The notes under the pieces were generated by a model that had not been told where the DNA came from, did no database searches, and saw only the letters and a list, made by a program, of their open reading frames with translations. This document shows, one piece after another, positions 31,913 to 40,836 of a DNA stretch of 64,000 nt (the stretch's first letter is position 1; every line of letters begins with the position of its first letter). The stretch covers positions 1-64,000 of the forward strand of contig JBGTNL010000019.1 of NCBI GenBank assembly GCA_041743085.1. The letters are read 5' to 3'. Source of the DNA: JAFMPW01 sp041743085 (GTDB taxonomy: Bacteria; Bacteroidota; Bacteroidia; Flavobacteriales; Flavobacteriaceae). A program made the position numbers and the translations under genes.

Positions 31913-32863
31913 TTAATCTTTAAATGTTACGGTTGACTGTCTTTCCCTGTTTACAACCAACCTTGTGACATCTGGTCTGGCATAATGACCTGCCGGGTCA
32001 AAATTTTGACGCTCTTCCAACACCCTGTTGAAATCCAGTGTTTGATATATAAGCCCTTCCTTGTCCAATACGGGTTCTTTGATCCATTCCCCATCCGGCC
32101 CTGCAATACAGGAACCTCCGTTGGCAAGTACGCCAGGCGCTTTTTTTAGAATGTTTCCCAGGTGAGGTGTATCATTCGGAAAATCATCTTTCCGCATCAA
32201 AGAGGAAACGGAAATCACGTAGCTCCGGGATTCCCTTGCTATGAAACGGGTAATGTCCCGGGTATTATTTTCATTGCCAGGCCAAACCGCGACGTGCAAA
32301 TTTTCACCTTGTCCATAGAGCGAAGCCCTGGGCAGGGGCATCCAGTTTTCCCAACAATTTAGGCCGCCGACCGTAAATTGTTTTAAGGCATGAACCTTTA
32401 AACCATTCCCGTCACCGGGAGCCCATGTTAATCGCTCATCATAGGTAGGTTGTAATTTCCTGTGCACAGACCGTATCCCACCCTTTTCGTCTACAAATGC
32501 TAAAGAGCAGTATAAACTGTGTCCTCCCCGGTCCCTCGCCCTTTCAATAATCCCAAGATATATTGCCATCTTATTTTCTTTGGCCAGCTTGCATATACCA
32601 TCTAAATCCCCGGCTTCAATCTGAACGGCATTTCGCGTGTAATGTGCATGAAGCTCTTTATTGATTTTCAAATCCCATGAAGCACCATCGGTATAGGCAA
32701 GCCAGAAGGGATACCCTGGTAAGAGCGCTTCCCCAAAGACTATTAATTCGGTTTTTTCTGCCGCGGCTTCAAGCAATACATTCTCAACTTTTTCAATGGT
32801 TGCCTTCTTATTGAGCCATACCGGAGCTATCTGGGCCAAAGCTACTTTTAATTCGTGTTGCAT
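31913..32863 (-). CDS. carbon-nitrogen hydrolase of the nitrilase branch
   Basis: A 316-residue enzyme with the catalytic triad Glu45 (VFGEALLPGYP), Lys136 (HRKLQPTYDE) and Cys170 (GGLNCWENWMPL). The CWENWMPL sequence is that of true nitrilases/cyanide-hydratase-like members rather than amidases. It hydrolyses a nitrile or related C-N bond in the cytoplasm; the substrate is not predictable. Its ATG overlaps the stop of the UbiA gene by one base, so it is translated with an isoprenoid enzyme, an association I cannot explain from known pathways. Confidence 0.85.
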   Translation of the reverse strand: MQHELKVALAQIAPVWLNKKATIEKVENVLLEAAAEKTELIVFGEALLPGYPFWLAYTDGASWDLKINKELHAHYTRNAVQIEAGDLDGICKLAKENKMAIYLGIIERARDRGGHSLYCSLAFVDEKGGIRSVHRKLQPTYDERLTWAPGDGNGLKVHALKQFTVGGLNCWENWMPLPRASLYGQGENLHVAVWPGNENNTRDITRFIARESRSYVISVSSLMRKDDFPNDTPHLGNILKKAPGVLANGGSCIAGPDGEWIKEPVLDKEGLIYQTLDFNRVLEERQNFDPAGHYARPDVTRLVVNRERQSTVTFKD

Positions 32864-33768
32864 TACAGGATTCTGTTTAATACAAGATCAATATCGATCA
32901 ATAAGATACTGAAAACACCGACAATGATAATGAATTTGAGGATATTATGAAGCCAAACATAATGTTTCTTTGAAACTGATTTCCACAACAATAAAAGAAA
33001 CACTATAAGTAAAAAAATACTTCCGATAAAATAAAGGTACATATATCCAACATCAAAATTATTGATCAGCAATAAGGCAGGAATTAAGGTAATCAATACC
33101 AAAACACTGATGCAGGTCTTGGAAAAGCGCACGCCAAACAGAATAGGAACGGTCTTATAATTTTGCGCCATATCTCCCGCCAGATTCTCCATATCCTTTA
33201 TCATTTCCCTGACCAAAATCAAAAGAAAAAGAAAGATGGCATGCACAAAGATCACGGTTTCGAAATTTTTGTAATACACGAACACGGCAAAGAATGGGGT
33301 AATGGCAAGAACGGCCGAAACCATATTCCCGACAGAAGGTATTCGTTTAAGTTTATGAGAATACAACCATATTCCAAAAATGTAGGCCGAGAAAAAGATA
33401 ACCGCCTTGAAAGACACATAACTTGCCAGAAATACTGAGAGAAAATTAAGTACAAAGTAGGCAGATAATTTCGTGCGCTGACTCACAAGCCTGTCGAGCA
33501 TACTCTTTCGAGGTTTGTTGATCAGGTCTTTCTCGGAATCATAAAAGCTATTGATGATATATCCGGCAGCTATTACCAGAGTTGATGCCAAAACCAGTAC
33601 AAAAAGGTTCAAGTCTAAAACTACTTTTCTTAGAGGTAAGTCTGGCGCCAGGATGTAGATAGAAGCCAAATACTGGGCAAGGGCGATCATTAAAATATTA
33701 TACCCCCTTACGATGGAAAAGAGACTCAGGAACTTTAAAAGCAGGAGTTTGTTTTTTCTGCTTAGCAT
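32863..33768 (-). CDS. UbiA-family prenyltransferase (probably geranylgeranylglycerol-phosphate type)
   Basis: A 301-residue membrane protein with about eight to nine helices. The prenyl-diphosphate/Mg site is NSFYDSEKDLINKP (first Asp-rich motif, near residue 69) and a second motif is DMENLAGDMAQNYKTVP near residue 190. These match the UbiA superfamily, and Bacteroidota proteins like this are usually called geranylgeranylglycerol-phosphate geranylgeranyltransferase. It lies 11 bases downstream of mevalonate kinase and overlaps the nitrilase start by one base. I infer that it uses the isoprenoids supplied by the flanking mevalonate genes. Confidence 0.78.
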   Translation of the reverse strand: MLSRKNKLLLLKFLSLFSIVRGYNILMIALAQYLASIYILAPDLPLRKVVLDLNLFVLVLASTLVIAAGYIINSFYDSEKDLINKPRKSMLDRLVSQRTKLSAYFVLNFLSVFLASYVSFKAVIFFSAYIFGIWLYSHKLKRIPSVGNMVSAVLAITPFFAVFVYYKNFETVIFVHAIFLFLLILVREMIKDMENLAGDMAQNYKTVPILFGVRFSKTCISVLVLITLIPALLLINNFDVGYMYLYFIGSIFLLIVFLLLLWKSVSKKHYVWLHNILKFIIIVGVFSILLIDIDLVLNRIL

Positions 33769-33779
33769 GAAGCCTCCCT

Positions 33780-34718
33780 TTAGAAATTGTAGACCACCTC
33801 CAGATTATAGCCCTTTAACGCCTTTTTTGCTTTTTCAATATCCTGGGTAAAGCCTAAAATATAACCGCCACCACCAGAACCGCATAATTTCAGGTAGTAG
33901 TCGTTGCTCTCTATACCCTGTTTCCAGAGTTTATGAAACTCCTTCGGGATCATAGGCTTAAAGTGATCCAGGACCACATGGGAAAGTTGTTTTAAGTTCC
34001 CGAAAAGGGATTTTACATTGCCACTGACAAAGTCCTCCACACAGGCATCCGTATGTTTGATGAATTGATCTTTTAGGATTTTTCGAAAGCCTTCGTGCTT
34101 CATTTTCTCCATAAAAATTTGCACCATGGGCGCTGTTTCGCCAGAGGCACCACTATCTAGTAAAAATACGGCGCCCTTCCCGTTCCTGTGTTGGGAGGGT
34201 ATGCTGGTAGATTCAATATTGTCTTTGGAGATAATTAAAATAGGAAGGCTTAGATAACTGTTCAGGGGATCCAAACCGGAGGATTTCCCGTGAAAGAAAG
34301 ATTCCATCTTCCCAAAAATGGCCTTAAGCTTCACCAATTTCTTTCTTGTAAGGTTTTCAAGAACGGTGATCTTTTCATACGCATATTTATCGTAGATCGC
34401 CGCAACAAGAGCTCCGCTGCTGCCAATCCCATAGCCTTGCGGAATGGAGCTGTCGAAATACATCCCTCCCTCTACGTCTTTTCTTAGACTTTCAAGGTCA
34501 AAGGAAACCAATTCAGGATCTTCCTTTTGAAGGTTTTCGAGATAGGCGGCAAACTTTCGTAAACTAGCATTGGATTTTCTTGTTTCCTCATCGGGCTGAT
34601 CGTCAGTCTTCAGCGCCCCTTTAAAAAAGTTGTACGGAATGGAAAGTCCTTTGGAATCCTTTATGATCCCATACTCCCCAAAAAGCAGAATTTTAGAATA
34701 AAAAAGTGGGCCTTTCAT
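33780..34718 (-). CDS. mevalonate kinase (GHMP family)
   Basis: A 312-residue cytosolic GHMP kinase. The N-terminus YSKILLFGEYGIIKDSKGLSIP is the substrate-binding start of the family, PQGYGIGSSGALVAAI (near residues 94-109) is the ATP-binding loop, and CGSGGGGYILGF near 280 is the third motif. It phosphorylates mevalonate. It is 56 bases downstream of the diphosphomevalonate decarboxylase gene; no phosphomevalonate kinase gene is in the window, so that step must be encoded elsewhere or done by another route. Confidence 0.85.
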   Translation of the reverse strand: MKGPLFYSKILLFGEYGIIKDSKGLSIPYNFFKGALKTDDQPDEETRKSNASLRKFAAYLENLQKEDPELVSFDLESLRKDVEGGMYFDSSIPQGYGIGSSGALVAAIYDKYAYEKITVLENLTRKKLVKLKAIFGKMESFFHGKSSGLDPLNSYLSLPILIISKDNIESTSIPSQHRNGKGAVFLLDSGASGETAPMVQIFMEKMKHEGFRKILKDQFIKHTDACVEDFVSGNVKSLFGNLKQLSHVVLDHFKPMIPKEFHKLWKQGIESNDYYLKLCGSGGGGYILGFTQDIEKAKKALKGYNLEVVYNF

Positions 34719-34774
34719 TCATTTATTGATTACAACTAGTAAATTAACGTTTTTATGGCGAATTTATGCAAAAA

Positions 34775-35857
34775 TCAGCCTTTTTTAGCGCCAACACCAA
34801 TTTGGTCGCAAATATACTGCCCCTTTTCACAAAATGCAACCAACTCATCCTGAATAAATTGAAAAACAATTTCCTTCTCATTTTCGGGGTATAAAACGTG
34901 AACATTTGCTCCGGCATCCAAAGTGAAGCACAACTGGGTCCCGGATTTTTTTCTAAACGCCCGAATGCGCTCAATGATCCCTAAAGTATTGGGTTTCATA
35001 AGAATAAAATAAGGATCGCTGGTCAACATCATGGCATGAAGGCTTAATGCCTCGTTTTCTACTATCTGTACAAAGCCCTGAAGATCACCTGTTTCCAATA
35101 TTCCCTTTAATCTTTGTAAATTATCATTGGCTTGTTCAAACCGCCGCAAAGCAAAAGGATGATTGCGCATCAGGTTGTGCCCCGCAGTACTACTTACGTG
35201 TTTTCGCCCTTTGTGCACCAAGAGAATAGTGTCCTGATAGTGTTTAAATATGTTGTGAACTTTATACGGGTAGGGTATTCCGTAGAGATCAGAACTGCCT
35301 TCAACCGACGGGTGGCTCCCCCATTCCATTACCTCCCCCTCAATACTCCGGCAGGCACTCCCGGATCCCAATCTCGCTAGAAAAGACGCTTTTTTTACAA
35401 AGTACGATTCATTCATTTCAGGGTATAATTCCTTTTCCATTTCCATAACGCAAAGCGCCAGGGCTGCCATCCCACTGGCAGAGGAAGCAATACCGCTGCT
35501 ATGCGGAAAAGTGTTGGAGGTCTCGATCCTTAGATGATATTTCTTTAAAAATGGAAGATACCTCTCAATCCTTGTAAAAAAGGTCTGGATTTTTGGTCTG
35601 AAATCCTTATTGGGTTTGCCGTCAACAAGAAGATTGAAAGAAAAATCACCCGTTTCTTCTGCAAGCGGTTCGTACAAAACTGTGGTGGTTGTGCTGCAGG
35701 CATGCAGTGTAAAACTTAAGGATGCATTAGTGGGTATCTGCTCCGGTTTTTTGCCCCAGTATTTCACCAAAGCAATATTACTTGGAGCCATCCATGTTGC
35801 CTCGCCCGATGCGGGATACTTTTCAAGGAAGGCAGGAAAAAAGTCTTTTTCGGTCAT
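34775..35857 (-). CDS. mvaD: diphosphomevalonate decarboxylase
   Basis: A 360-residue GHMP-superfamily decarboxylase producing isopentenyl diphosphate with ATP use. Key stretches are APSNIALVKYWGKKPEQIPTN at the N-terminus, SNTFPHSSGIASSASGMAAL near residues 108-127 (ATP loop), and SACRSIEGEVMEWG. These are characteristic of MvaD. As the first gene of the minus-strand run mvaD, mevalonate kinase, ubiA, nitrilase and rluB-like, it marks the mevalonate pathway as the organism's isoprenoid source. Confidence 0.92.
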   Translation of the reverse strand: MTEKDFFPAFLEKYPASGEATWMAPSNIALVKYWGKKPEQIPTNASLSFTLHACSTTTTVLYEPLAEETGDFSFNLLVDGKPNKDFRPKIQTFFTRIERYLPFLKKYHLRIETSNTFPHSSGIASSASGMAALALCVMEMEKELYPEMNESYFVKKASFLARLGSGSACRSIEGEVMEWGSHPSVEGSSDLYGIPYPYKVHNIFKHYQDTILLVHKGRKHVSSTAGHNLMRNHPFALRRFEQANDNLQRLKGILETGDLQGFVQIVENEALSLHAMMLTSDPYFILMKPNTLGIIERIRAFRKKSGTQLCFTLDAGANVHVLYPENEKEIVFQFIQDELVAFCEKGQYICDQIGVGAKKG

Positions 35858-35936
35858 GCACCAAAAGTTTTGGCAAATATAGTTTTTACATGCTTTTGCT
35901 AAGGATACAGTTAAAATTAATTGTTAATTTAGGGAC

Positions 35937-36425
35937 TTGACCCGTTTAAAAGTGAAAACCAAATTACTACATATTCTTATTGCTGTCAGCATCTGCCTGC
36001 TTATCGGTTTTTTAACGGGTTTTGCAACGCTTAGTTCGGTTAATGACTGGTATCTGTCGTTGAAGAAGCCAGACTACAACCCGCCCAACTGGGTATTTGC
36101 CCCGGTCTGGACCCTGCTTTACATTTTGATGGGAATCGCTGCCGGACTTATATCCGCCAAGGGATTTTCCCATAGAAGTGTAAAAACCGCCTTATACTAT
36201 TTTGGGTTCCAATTGCTTTTTAATGCCCTTTGGAGTGTTGTCTTTTTCGGGTTTAAAAGTCCTTTTTGGGGCTTATTGGTCATACTGATCCTGTTGGCGC
36301 TCATAGCAGCCACCATTCAGTGGTTTGGCGTGGTGACCAAACCAGCGGCTTACTTACTTGTACCTTATTTAATCTGGGTTTGTTTTGCAACCGTTTTGAA
36401 CTATAAAATCTGGGAAATGAATTGA
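35937..36425 (+). CDS. tspO: TspO/MBR (tryptophan-rich sensory) membrane protein
   Basis: A 162-residue protein with five membrane helices and the TspO signatures SLKKPDYNPPNWVFAPVWTLLYILMG, FNALWSVVFFG and YLIWVCFATVLNYKIWEMN. TspO binds porphyrins or cholesterol-like ligands and has roles in stress and tetrapyrrole handling. The start is not ATG: the best choices are the TTG at 35937 or the GTG at 35952, since no in-frame ATG lies near. It is divergent from the mevalonate operon, 79 bases from the mvaD start. Confidence 0.88.
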   Translation: MTRLKVKTKLLHILIAVSICLLIGFLTGFATLSSVNDWYLSLKKPDYNPPNWVFAPVWTLLYILMGIAAGLISAKGFSHRSVKTALYYFGFQLLFNALWSVVFFGFKSPFWGLLVILILLALIAATIQWFGVVTKPAAYLLVPYLIWVCFATVLNYKIWEMN

Positions 36426-36469
36426 ACCTGTAGACCGTGGTTACCTCCCCGTTGCCCGGTTCCGGATCA

Positions 36470-37014
36470 TTAGTCCTCCATGGAAATTTCCAGTAGCTTC
36501 ATCATCGTTTTATGATTTCTGGTGGTAGCGGCGACTTTTAGCTTTTTTCCAGAAGGTTATTATTGAGTTTGGCCTTGCCCATCCCCTTAAAACAAACAAG
36601 ATATGCACAATCACCGGCAACAACACATTCCTCATTTTCATAAATCTCTTTTTTAAATGTTTTGATATTTTCTTCTTCCGGAAGTTCTTTCAAAAGCACA
36701 TAGTACAGGTTATTACCTTCGAGCAAAGCGGGACTATTGTATGGATTGGAATGAAGAATGCTTTCTATTTGCTTGCTGGTCTTAACCAGGACCGACACAT
36801 CGTAACCAAAACGGTCCGCAATTGCGCTGTGAATTTCCTTTTCTAAATGGTAGGCGGCTGTTTTTCTATTCTTAAAGACAATATTCCCGCTCTGGATATA
36901 CGTTACCACCTCTTTATACCCTAATTGCTCAAAAAGCATTTTCAGATCCTTCATTAGCAATTTCTTCTTACCACTTACATTGATGCCTCTTAAAAGAGCT
37001 ATGTACGATTGCAT
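36470..37014 (-). pseudogene. DUF1697 gene with a one-base frameshift in its 3' end
   Basis: From the ATG at 37014 (MQSYIALLRGINVSGKKK) the frame gives a DUF1697 protein that stops at 36538 after ...KLNNNLLEKS, 158 residues. Family members continue past this point (EKKLKVxATTRNxxT). Here the next frame reads KKLKVAATTRNHKTMMKLLE and then stops at 36470-36472. Adding a single A to the A6 run complementary to 36543-36548 restores the full-length protein. The truncation removes the conserved TTRN motif. It may be a recent pseudogene, a slippage site or a sequencing error. Function of DUF1697 is unknown. Confidence 0.85.
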
Positions 37015-37151
37015 GTCATTTGTTTTATCAGGGCACAAAATACGCGAAAATTACCGATGATAAATAGCCCATTATGAAGTGTAGAATTTTTAAATTACAT
37101 TTATTCCCCCCGGGCATCAGGATTAACTGATAGTTCTCAACTATAAGATAA

Positions 37152-38642
37152 ATGAGCCAATACATTCTTGCGCTAGATCAGGGTACCACCAGTTGTCGTG
37201 CTATCATCTTCGACAAAAAAGGCGGTATCGTTTCTACTGCCCAAAAAGAATTTACACAGCATTTTCCGAAACCTGGATGGGTGGAGCACGATGCCCTGGA
37301 AATATGGTCAACCCAGGCAGGCATGGCTGCTGAAGCCGTTACTAAGAATGGCTTGGAAGGCAGTAGTATAGCGGCTATTGGAATAACCAATCAGCGGGAA
37401 ACCGTAGTGGTCTGGGACAAAACAACTGGGAAGCCGGTATACAATGCCATAGTATGGCAAGATAAAAGGACCGCCGATTATTGCGACCGACTGAACAAAG
37501 AAGGAAAAGCCCAAATGATCCGCAAAAAAACCGGATTGGTCATTGATGCTTATTTTTCAGGGACTAAAGTAAAATGGATCCTGGATCAGGTGGAAGGAGT
37601 TCGTGACCGCGCCGAAAAAGGGGAGTTGCTTATGGGAACTATAGACACCTGGCTCATCTGGAAAATGACCAAAGGAGCGCTGCATATAACCGATGTCACA
37701 AATGCCTGCAGAACACTTTTTTTCAATATTAATACCCTTGACTGGGATGATGAGCTTCTGGAACTTTTTGATGTTCCGAAAAATATGTTGCCCGAAGTAA
37801 GGCAATCCAGTGAGGTCTATGGCCATACCAGCCCTAATTTTTTCGCTGCTAAAATACCCATAGCCGGAATTGCAGGGGATCAGCAAGCGGCCTTGTTCGG
37901 GCAGATGTGTACCAAACAGGGAATGGTTAAAAACACCTACGGCACGGGATGTTTTATGCTGATGAATATTGGGGACAAGCCGATAGTATCTAAAAATAAT
38001 TTGCTTACCTCCGTCGCCTGGCAAATAGACGGTAAGACCCAATATGCGCTGGAAGGGAGTATTTTTATTGCAGGAGCCGTAGTTCAATGGTTACGGGATA
38101 GTCTTAACATAATTAAAACTTCGGCAGAGGTGGAACAACTGGCGTGTTCTGTAGAAAGTTCAGAGGGGGTATATTTTGTTCCCGCCTTTGCCGGCCTTGG
38201 GGCTCCTCACTGGAACCAACATGCCCAGGGAACTATTTTTGGCCTTACCCGAGGCAGCACCGATGCCCATATTGCCAGAGCTGCATTAGAATCCATCGCC
38301 TATCAGACAATGGATATTTTAAAAGCCATGGAGGCAGATTCAGGGATTTCCATTAAGGAGCTGCGGGTAGACGGGGGGGCTACCGTAAACAATATGTTAA
38401 TGCAGTTTCAAGCTGATGTCCTCAATACCGAAACGGTTCGGCCGAAAATTGTAGAAACCACGGTAATGGGCGCCGCTTTTCTTGCCGGACTGGCAGTAGG
38501 TTATTGGGATAGTCTTGAGGAAATTCAGGAAATATGGCAGACCGATGTTCGTTTTACCCCGACTGAAGATAGAGAGCAAATTGAAGTAGGCATCAAGGGG
38601 TGGTACAAGGCTATTGATGCTTTGGAACATTGGACTAAGTGA
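37152..38642 (+). CDS. glpK: glycerol kinase
   Basis: A 496-residue FGGY kinase. ILALDQGTTSCRAIIFDKKG (residues 4-23) is the phosphate loop, followed by ITNQRETVVVWDKTTGKPVYNAIVWQD, the glycerol-kinase variant, and GLTRGSTDAHIARAALESIAYQT near residue 375. It phosphorylates imported glycerol to glycerol 3-phosphate. It is followed by the glycerol channel gene after a tandem-repeat spacer; glpD is not in the window. Length and motifs are full. Confidence 0.95.
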   Translation: MSQYILALDQGTTSCRAIIFDKKGGIVSTAQKEFTQHFPKPGWVEHDALEIWSTQAGMAAEAVTKNGLEGSSIAAIGITNQRETVVVWDKTTGKPVYNAIVWQDKRTADYCDRLNKEGKAQMIRKKTGLVIDAYFSGTKVKWILDQVEGVRDRAEKGELLMGTIDTWLIWKMTKGALHITDVTNACRTLFFNINTLDWDDELLELFDVPKNMLPEVRQSSEVYGHTSPNFFAAKIPIAGIAGDQQAALFGQMCTKQGMVKNTYGTGCFMLMNIGDKPIVSKNNLLTSVAWQIDGKTQYALEGSIFIAGAVVQWLRDSLNIIKTSAEVEQLACSVESSEGVYFVPAFAGLGAPHWNQHAQGTIFGLTRGSTDAHIARAALESIAYQTMDILKAMEADSGISIKELRVDGGATVNNMLMQFQADVLNTETVRPKIVETTVMGAAFLAGLAVGYWDSLEEIQEIWQTDVRFTPTEDREQIEVGIKGWYKAIDALEHWTK

Positions 38643-38647
38643 AGGAA

Positions 38648-38696
38648 GTGATCAGTGATCAGTGATCAGTGATCAGTGATCAGTGATCAGTGATCA
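38648..38696 (+). repeat. tandem array of seven 7-bp units between glpK and glpF
   Basis: Seven exact copies of GTGATCA run head to tail, starting five bases after the glpK stop. Each unit contains the palindrome TGATCA. The array is non-coding, so copy-number change would alter only the spacing or mRNA structure between glpK and the channel gene. Confidence 0.9.
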
Positions 38697-38740
38697 AAAA
38701 TAAATTTTGAGTTTCGAATAACTAATCAGAAAACCACCCT

Positions 38741-39469
38741 ATGACACCATTTATTGCAGAAATCATCGGAACATTTTTACTTTTATTGCTAGGGCTCGGA
38801 GTTGTGGCCAACGTAGTGCTTAAACAAACCAAGGGAAACAGTGGCGGGTGGATAGTCATTACCACCGGATGGGCACTTGCCGTTTATGTAGGTGTGGTAG
38901 TGGCCACACCGTATAGCGGAGCGCACTTAAACCCTGCGGTAACCCTTGGGCTGGCCACAGCGGGTAAATTTCCCTGGGAATCGGTATCGCTCTATATCTC
39001 GGCCCAGTTTATCGGCGCAATGTTGGGCGCATTAGTGGTGTGGTTAATTTACAAAAAACATTTTGATGCCACGGAGGACATGGCTTCCAAAAGAGCTGTT
39101 TTTTGTACGGCGCCGGCAATCCGTAATACGTTATCCAATATATTCAGTGAGGTCATTGGAACTTTTGTACTTGTCTTTGCAGTGCTCTATTTTACGGATG
39201 CCACAATTACAGATTCTGAAATGGTCATCGGTTTAGGTTCCCTGGGGGCACTTCCCGTAGCCTTTGTGGTGTGGTCCATTGGACTTTCTTTAGGAGGTAC
39301 AACGGGATACGCTATTAACCCGGCACGGGACCTGGGGCCGAGAATTATGCATGCTACATTACCTATTACAAATAAGGGAGACAGTGATTGGGGCTATAGT
39401 TGGGTTCCAGTTGTTGGCCCAATTATCGGGGCCGTTTTGGCTGCTTTATTGTCATTGATTCTCACTTAA
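38741..39469 (+). CDS. glpF: glycerol facilitator (aquaglyceroporin, MIP family)
   Basis: A 242-residue inner-membrane channel with six helices and two NPA boxes: GAHLNPAVTLG (64-66) and GYAINPARDLGP (193-195). The Asp after the second NPAR (NPARD) is typical of glycerol-conducting rather than water-only channels. The pairing with glpK supports glycerol uptake trapped by phosphorylation. The gene starts 98 bases after the glpK stop, and the tandem 7-bp array fills the first half of the gap. Confidence 0.93.
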   Translation: MTPFIAEIIGTFLLLLLGLGVVANVVLKQTKGNSGGWIVITTGWALAVYVGVVVATPYSGAHLNPAVTLGLATAGKFPWESVSLYISAQFIGAMLGALVVWLIYKKHFDATEDMASKRAVFCTAPAIRNTLSNIFSEVIGTFVLVFAVLYFTDATITDSEMVIGLGSLGALPVAFVVWSIGLSLGGTTGYAINPARDLGPRIMHATLPITNKGDSDWGYSWVPVVGPIIGAVLAALLSLILT

Positions 39470-39537
39470 TATAAACAGTATGTTCCCATTTGATGAACTC
39501 CGGGAAGTACCGCGGCTAACTTTTTCAAACCATATCA

Positions 39538-40836
39538 TTAGTTAGAGCGGTCCGCAATAGCTCTGGCAGCGATATATGCCCCGGTCCAGGCATTCTGAAA
39601 ATTAAACCCCCCGGTAACCGCATCCACATTAATAATTTCACCCGCAAAATAAAGACCGGGAAATAATTTGCTTTCAAACGTCTTAAAATTGATCTCCCTG
39701 AGATCAACCCCCCCGGCCGTAACAAATTCTTCTTTAAACGGGCTTTTACCGTCAACGGAAAATTCAGATTGCGTAAGCTGCATTGCAAGCTCTTCAAGCT
39801 GTTTTCTGGTAACCGCACTCCATTTCATACCCCTGGAGATCCCCGAAGCTGTAACCAAATTGATCCATAACCTTCGGGGAAGATCCAGCGCACGGGTCCT
39901 GAGCACTGTTTTTTTTGATTCCACTTCCTTAATTTGCATGAGATGGGATAAAACCCCCGCCTTGTGGTAATCGGGCACCCAATTTATTCTGATTGTGAAT
40001 TTGTACTTATATTCGTTTAACACTTTCGCTCCCCAGGCCGACAATTTAAGAATTACGGGGCCACTCATGCCCCAATGTGTTATTAGCAATGGCCCTTCAG
40101 AAACCAGTTTTGCGGTTCGCTCGATTTTGCTTTTAAGACGTATCGAAATTTCCTTGCCCAATAGTTTTTTTGGTATTACCTCAACCCGGGCATTGGTACT
40201 GACACCATGGATACCGGAGATCCTTGGATCCTTAATATTAAAAGTGAACAACGATGGTACGGGATCAATTATAATATGTCCCAGTTCCTGTAACAAACGC
40301 CACATCTTCGCATTACTTCCCGTGGCAAGGAGTAGCTTTTTGGCATGGTAGGTTTTTTTTACAGAGACTGTTTTCCATCCCCCCTGTGGAAATTCGCTAC
40401 ACTGAGGGATTGGACTTATATCCACCACCGAACTATTTCTTAGAAGCGTTATCCCTAATTTTTCTACCTCTTTTAATAAACAATCCAGTATGGTTTGAGA
40501 GGAATCGGTGAGCGGAAACATTCTTCCGTCTGCCTCGGTCTTCAGGGGAACATTGCGTTTTTCAAAGAAAGCTACGGTATTGTTGGTACCGTGAGTATAA
40601 AATGGTCCAAGAAGTTCTTTCTCCCCTCTGGGATAATTTTTGGTAAGTTCCACAGGGTCAAATTGTGCATGCGTTACATTGCAGCGCCCGCCCCCGGAAA
40701 CTTTCACTTTGGATAACACCTGCTTCCCTCGTTCAAGAATGGCCACTTTTAGTGTGGGATCAGCTTCGGCAATGTGAATTGCCCCGTAAAACCCGGCTGC
40801 GCCACCCCCAACAACGATTACATCAAAATTGTACAT
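39538..40836 (-). CDS. BaiN/HI0933-family FAD-dependent flavoprotein
   Basis: A 432-residue FAD protein. VIVVGGGAAGFYGAIHIAE binds FAD, and KVKVSGGGRCNVTHA is the HI0933-family signature near residue 45, followed by GRMFPLTDSSQTILDCL. The C-terminus has GLYFAGEIINVDAVTGGFNFQNAWTG, where the FAD adenine side is held. The physiological role is uncertain; family relatives have been linked to reductase activities and often lack a known substrate. The ATG overlaps the stop of the glycerophosphodiesterase gene by one base (TAATG), so both are made together. Confidence 0.85.
   Translation of the reverse strand: MYNFDVIVVGGGAAGFYGAIHIAEADPTLKVAILERGKQVLSKVKVSGGGRCNVTHAQFDPVELTKNYPRGEKELLGPFYTHGTNNTVAFFEKRNVPLKTEADGRMFPLTDSSQTILDCLLKEVEKLGITLLRNSSVVDISPIPQCSEFPQGGWKTVSVKKTYHAKKLLLATGSNAKMWRLLQELGHIIIDPVPSLFTFNIKDPRISGIHGVSTNARVEVIPKKLLGKEISIRLKSKIERTAKLVSEGPLLITHWGMSGPVILKLSAWGAKVLNEYKYKFTIRINWVPDYHKAGVLSHLMQIKEVESKKTVLRTRALDLPRRLWINLVTASGISRGMKWSAVTRKQLEELAMQLTQSEFSVDGKSPFKEEFVTAGGVDLREINFKTFESKLFPGLYFAGEIINVDAVTGGFNFQNAWTGAYIAARAIADRSN

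Noticed and set aside
38648..38696. Possible CRISPR array
   Set aside because: Units are 7 bases, contiguous and without spacers; no cas genes are nearby. It is a simple tandem repeat.
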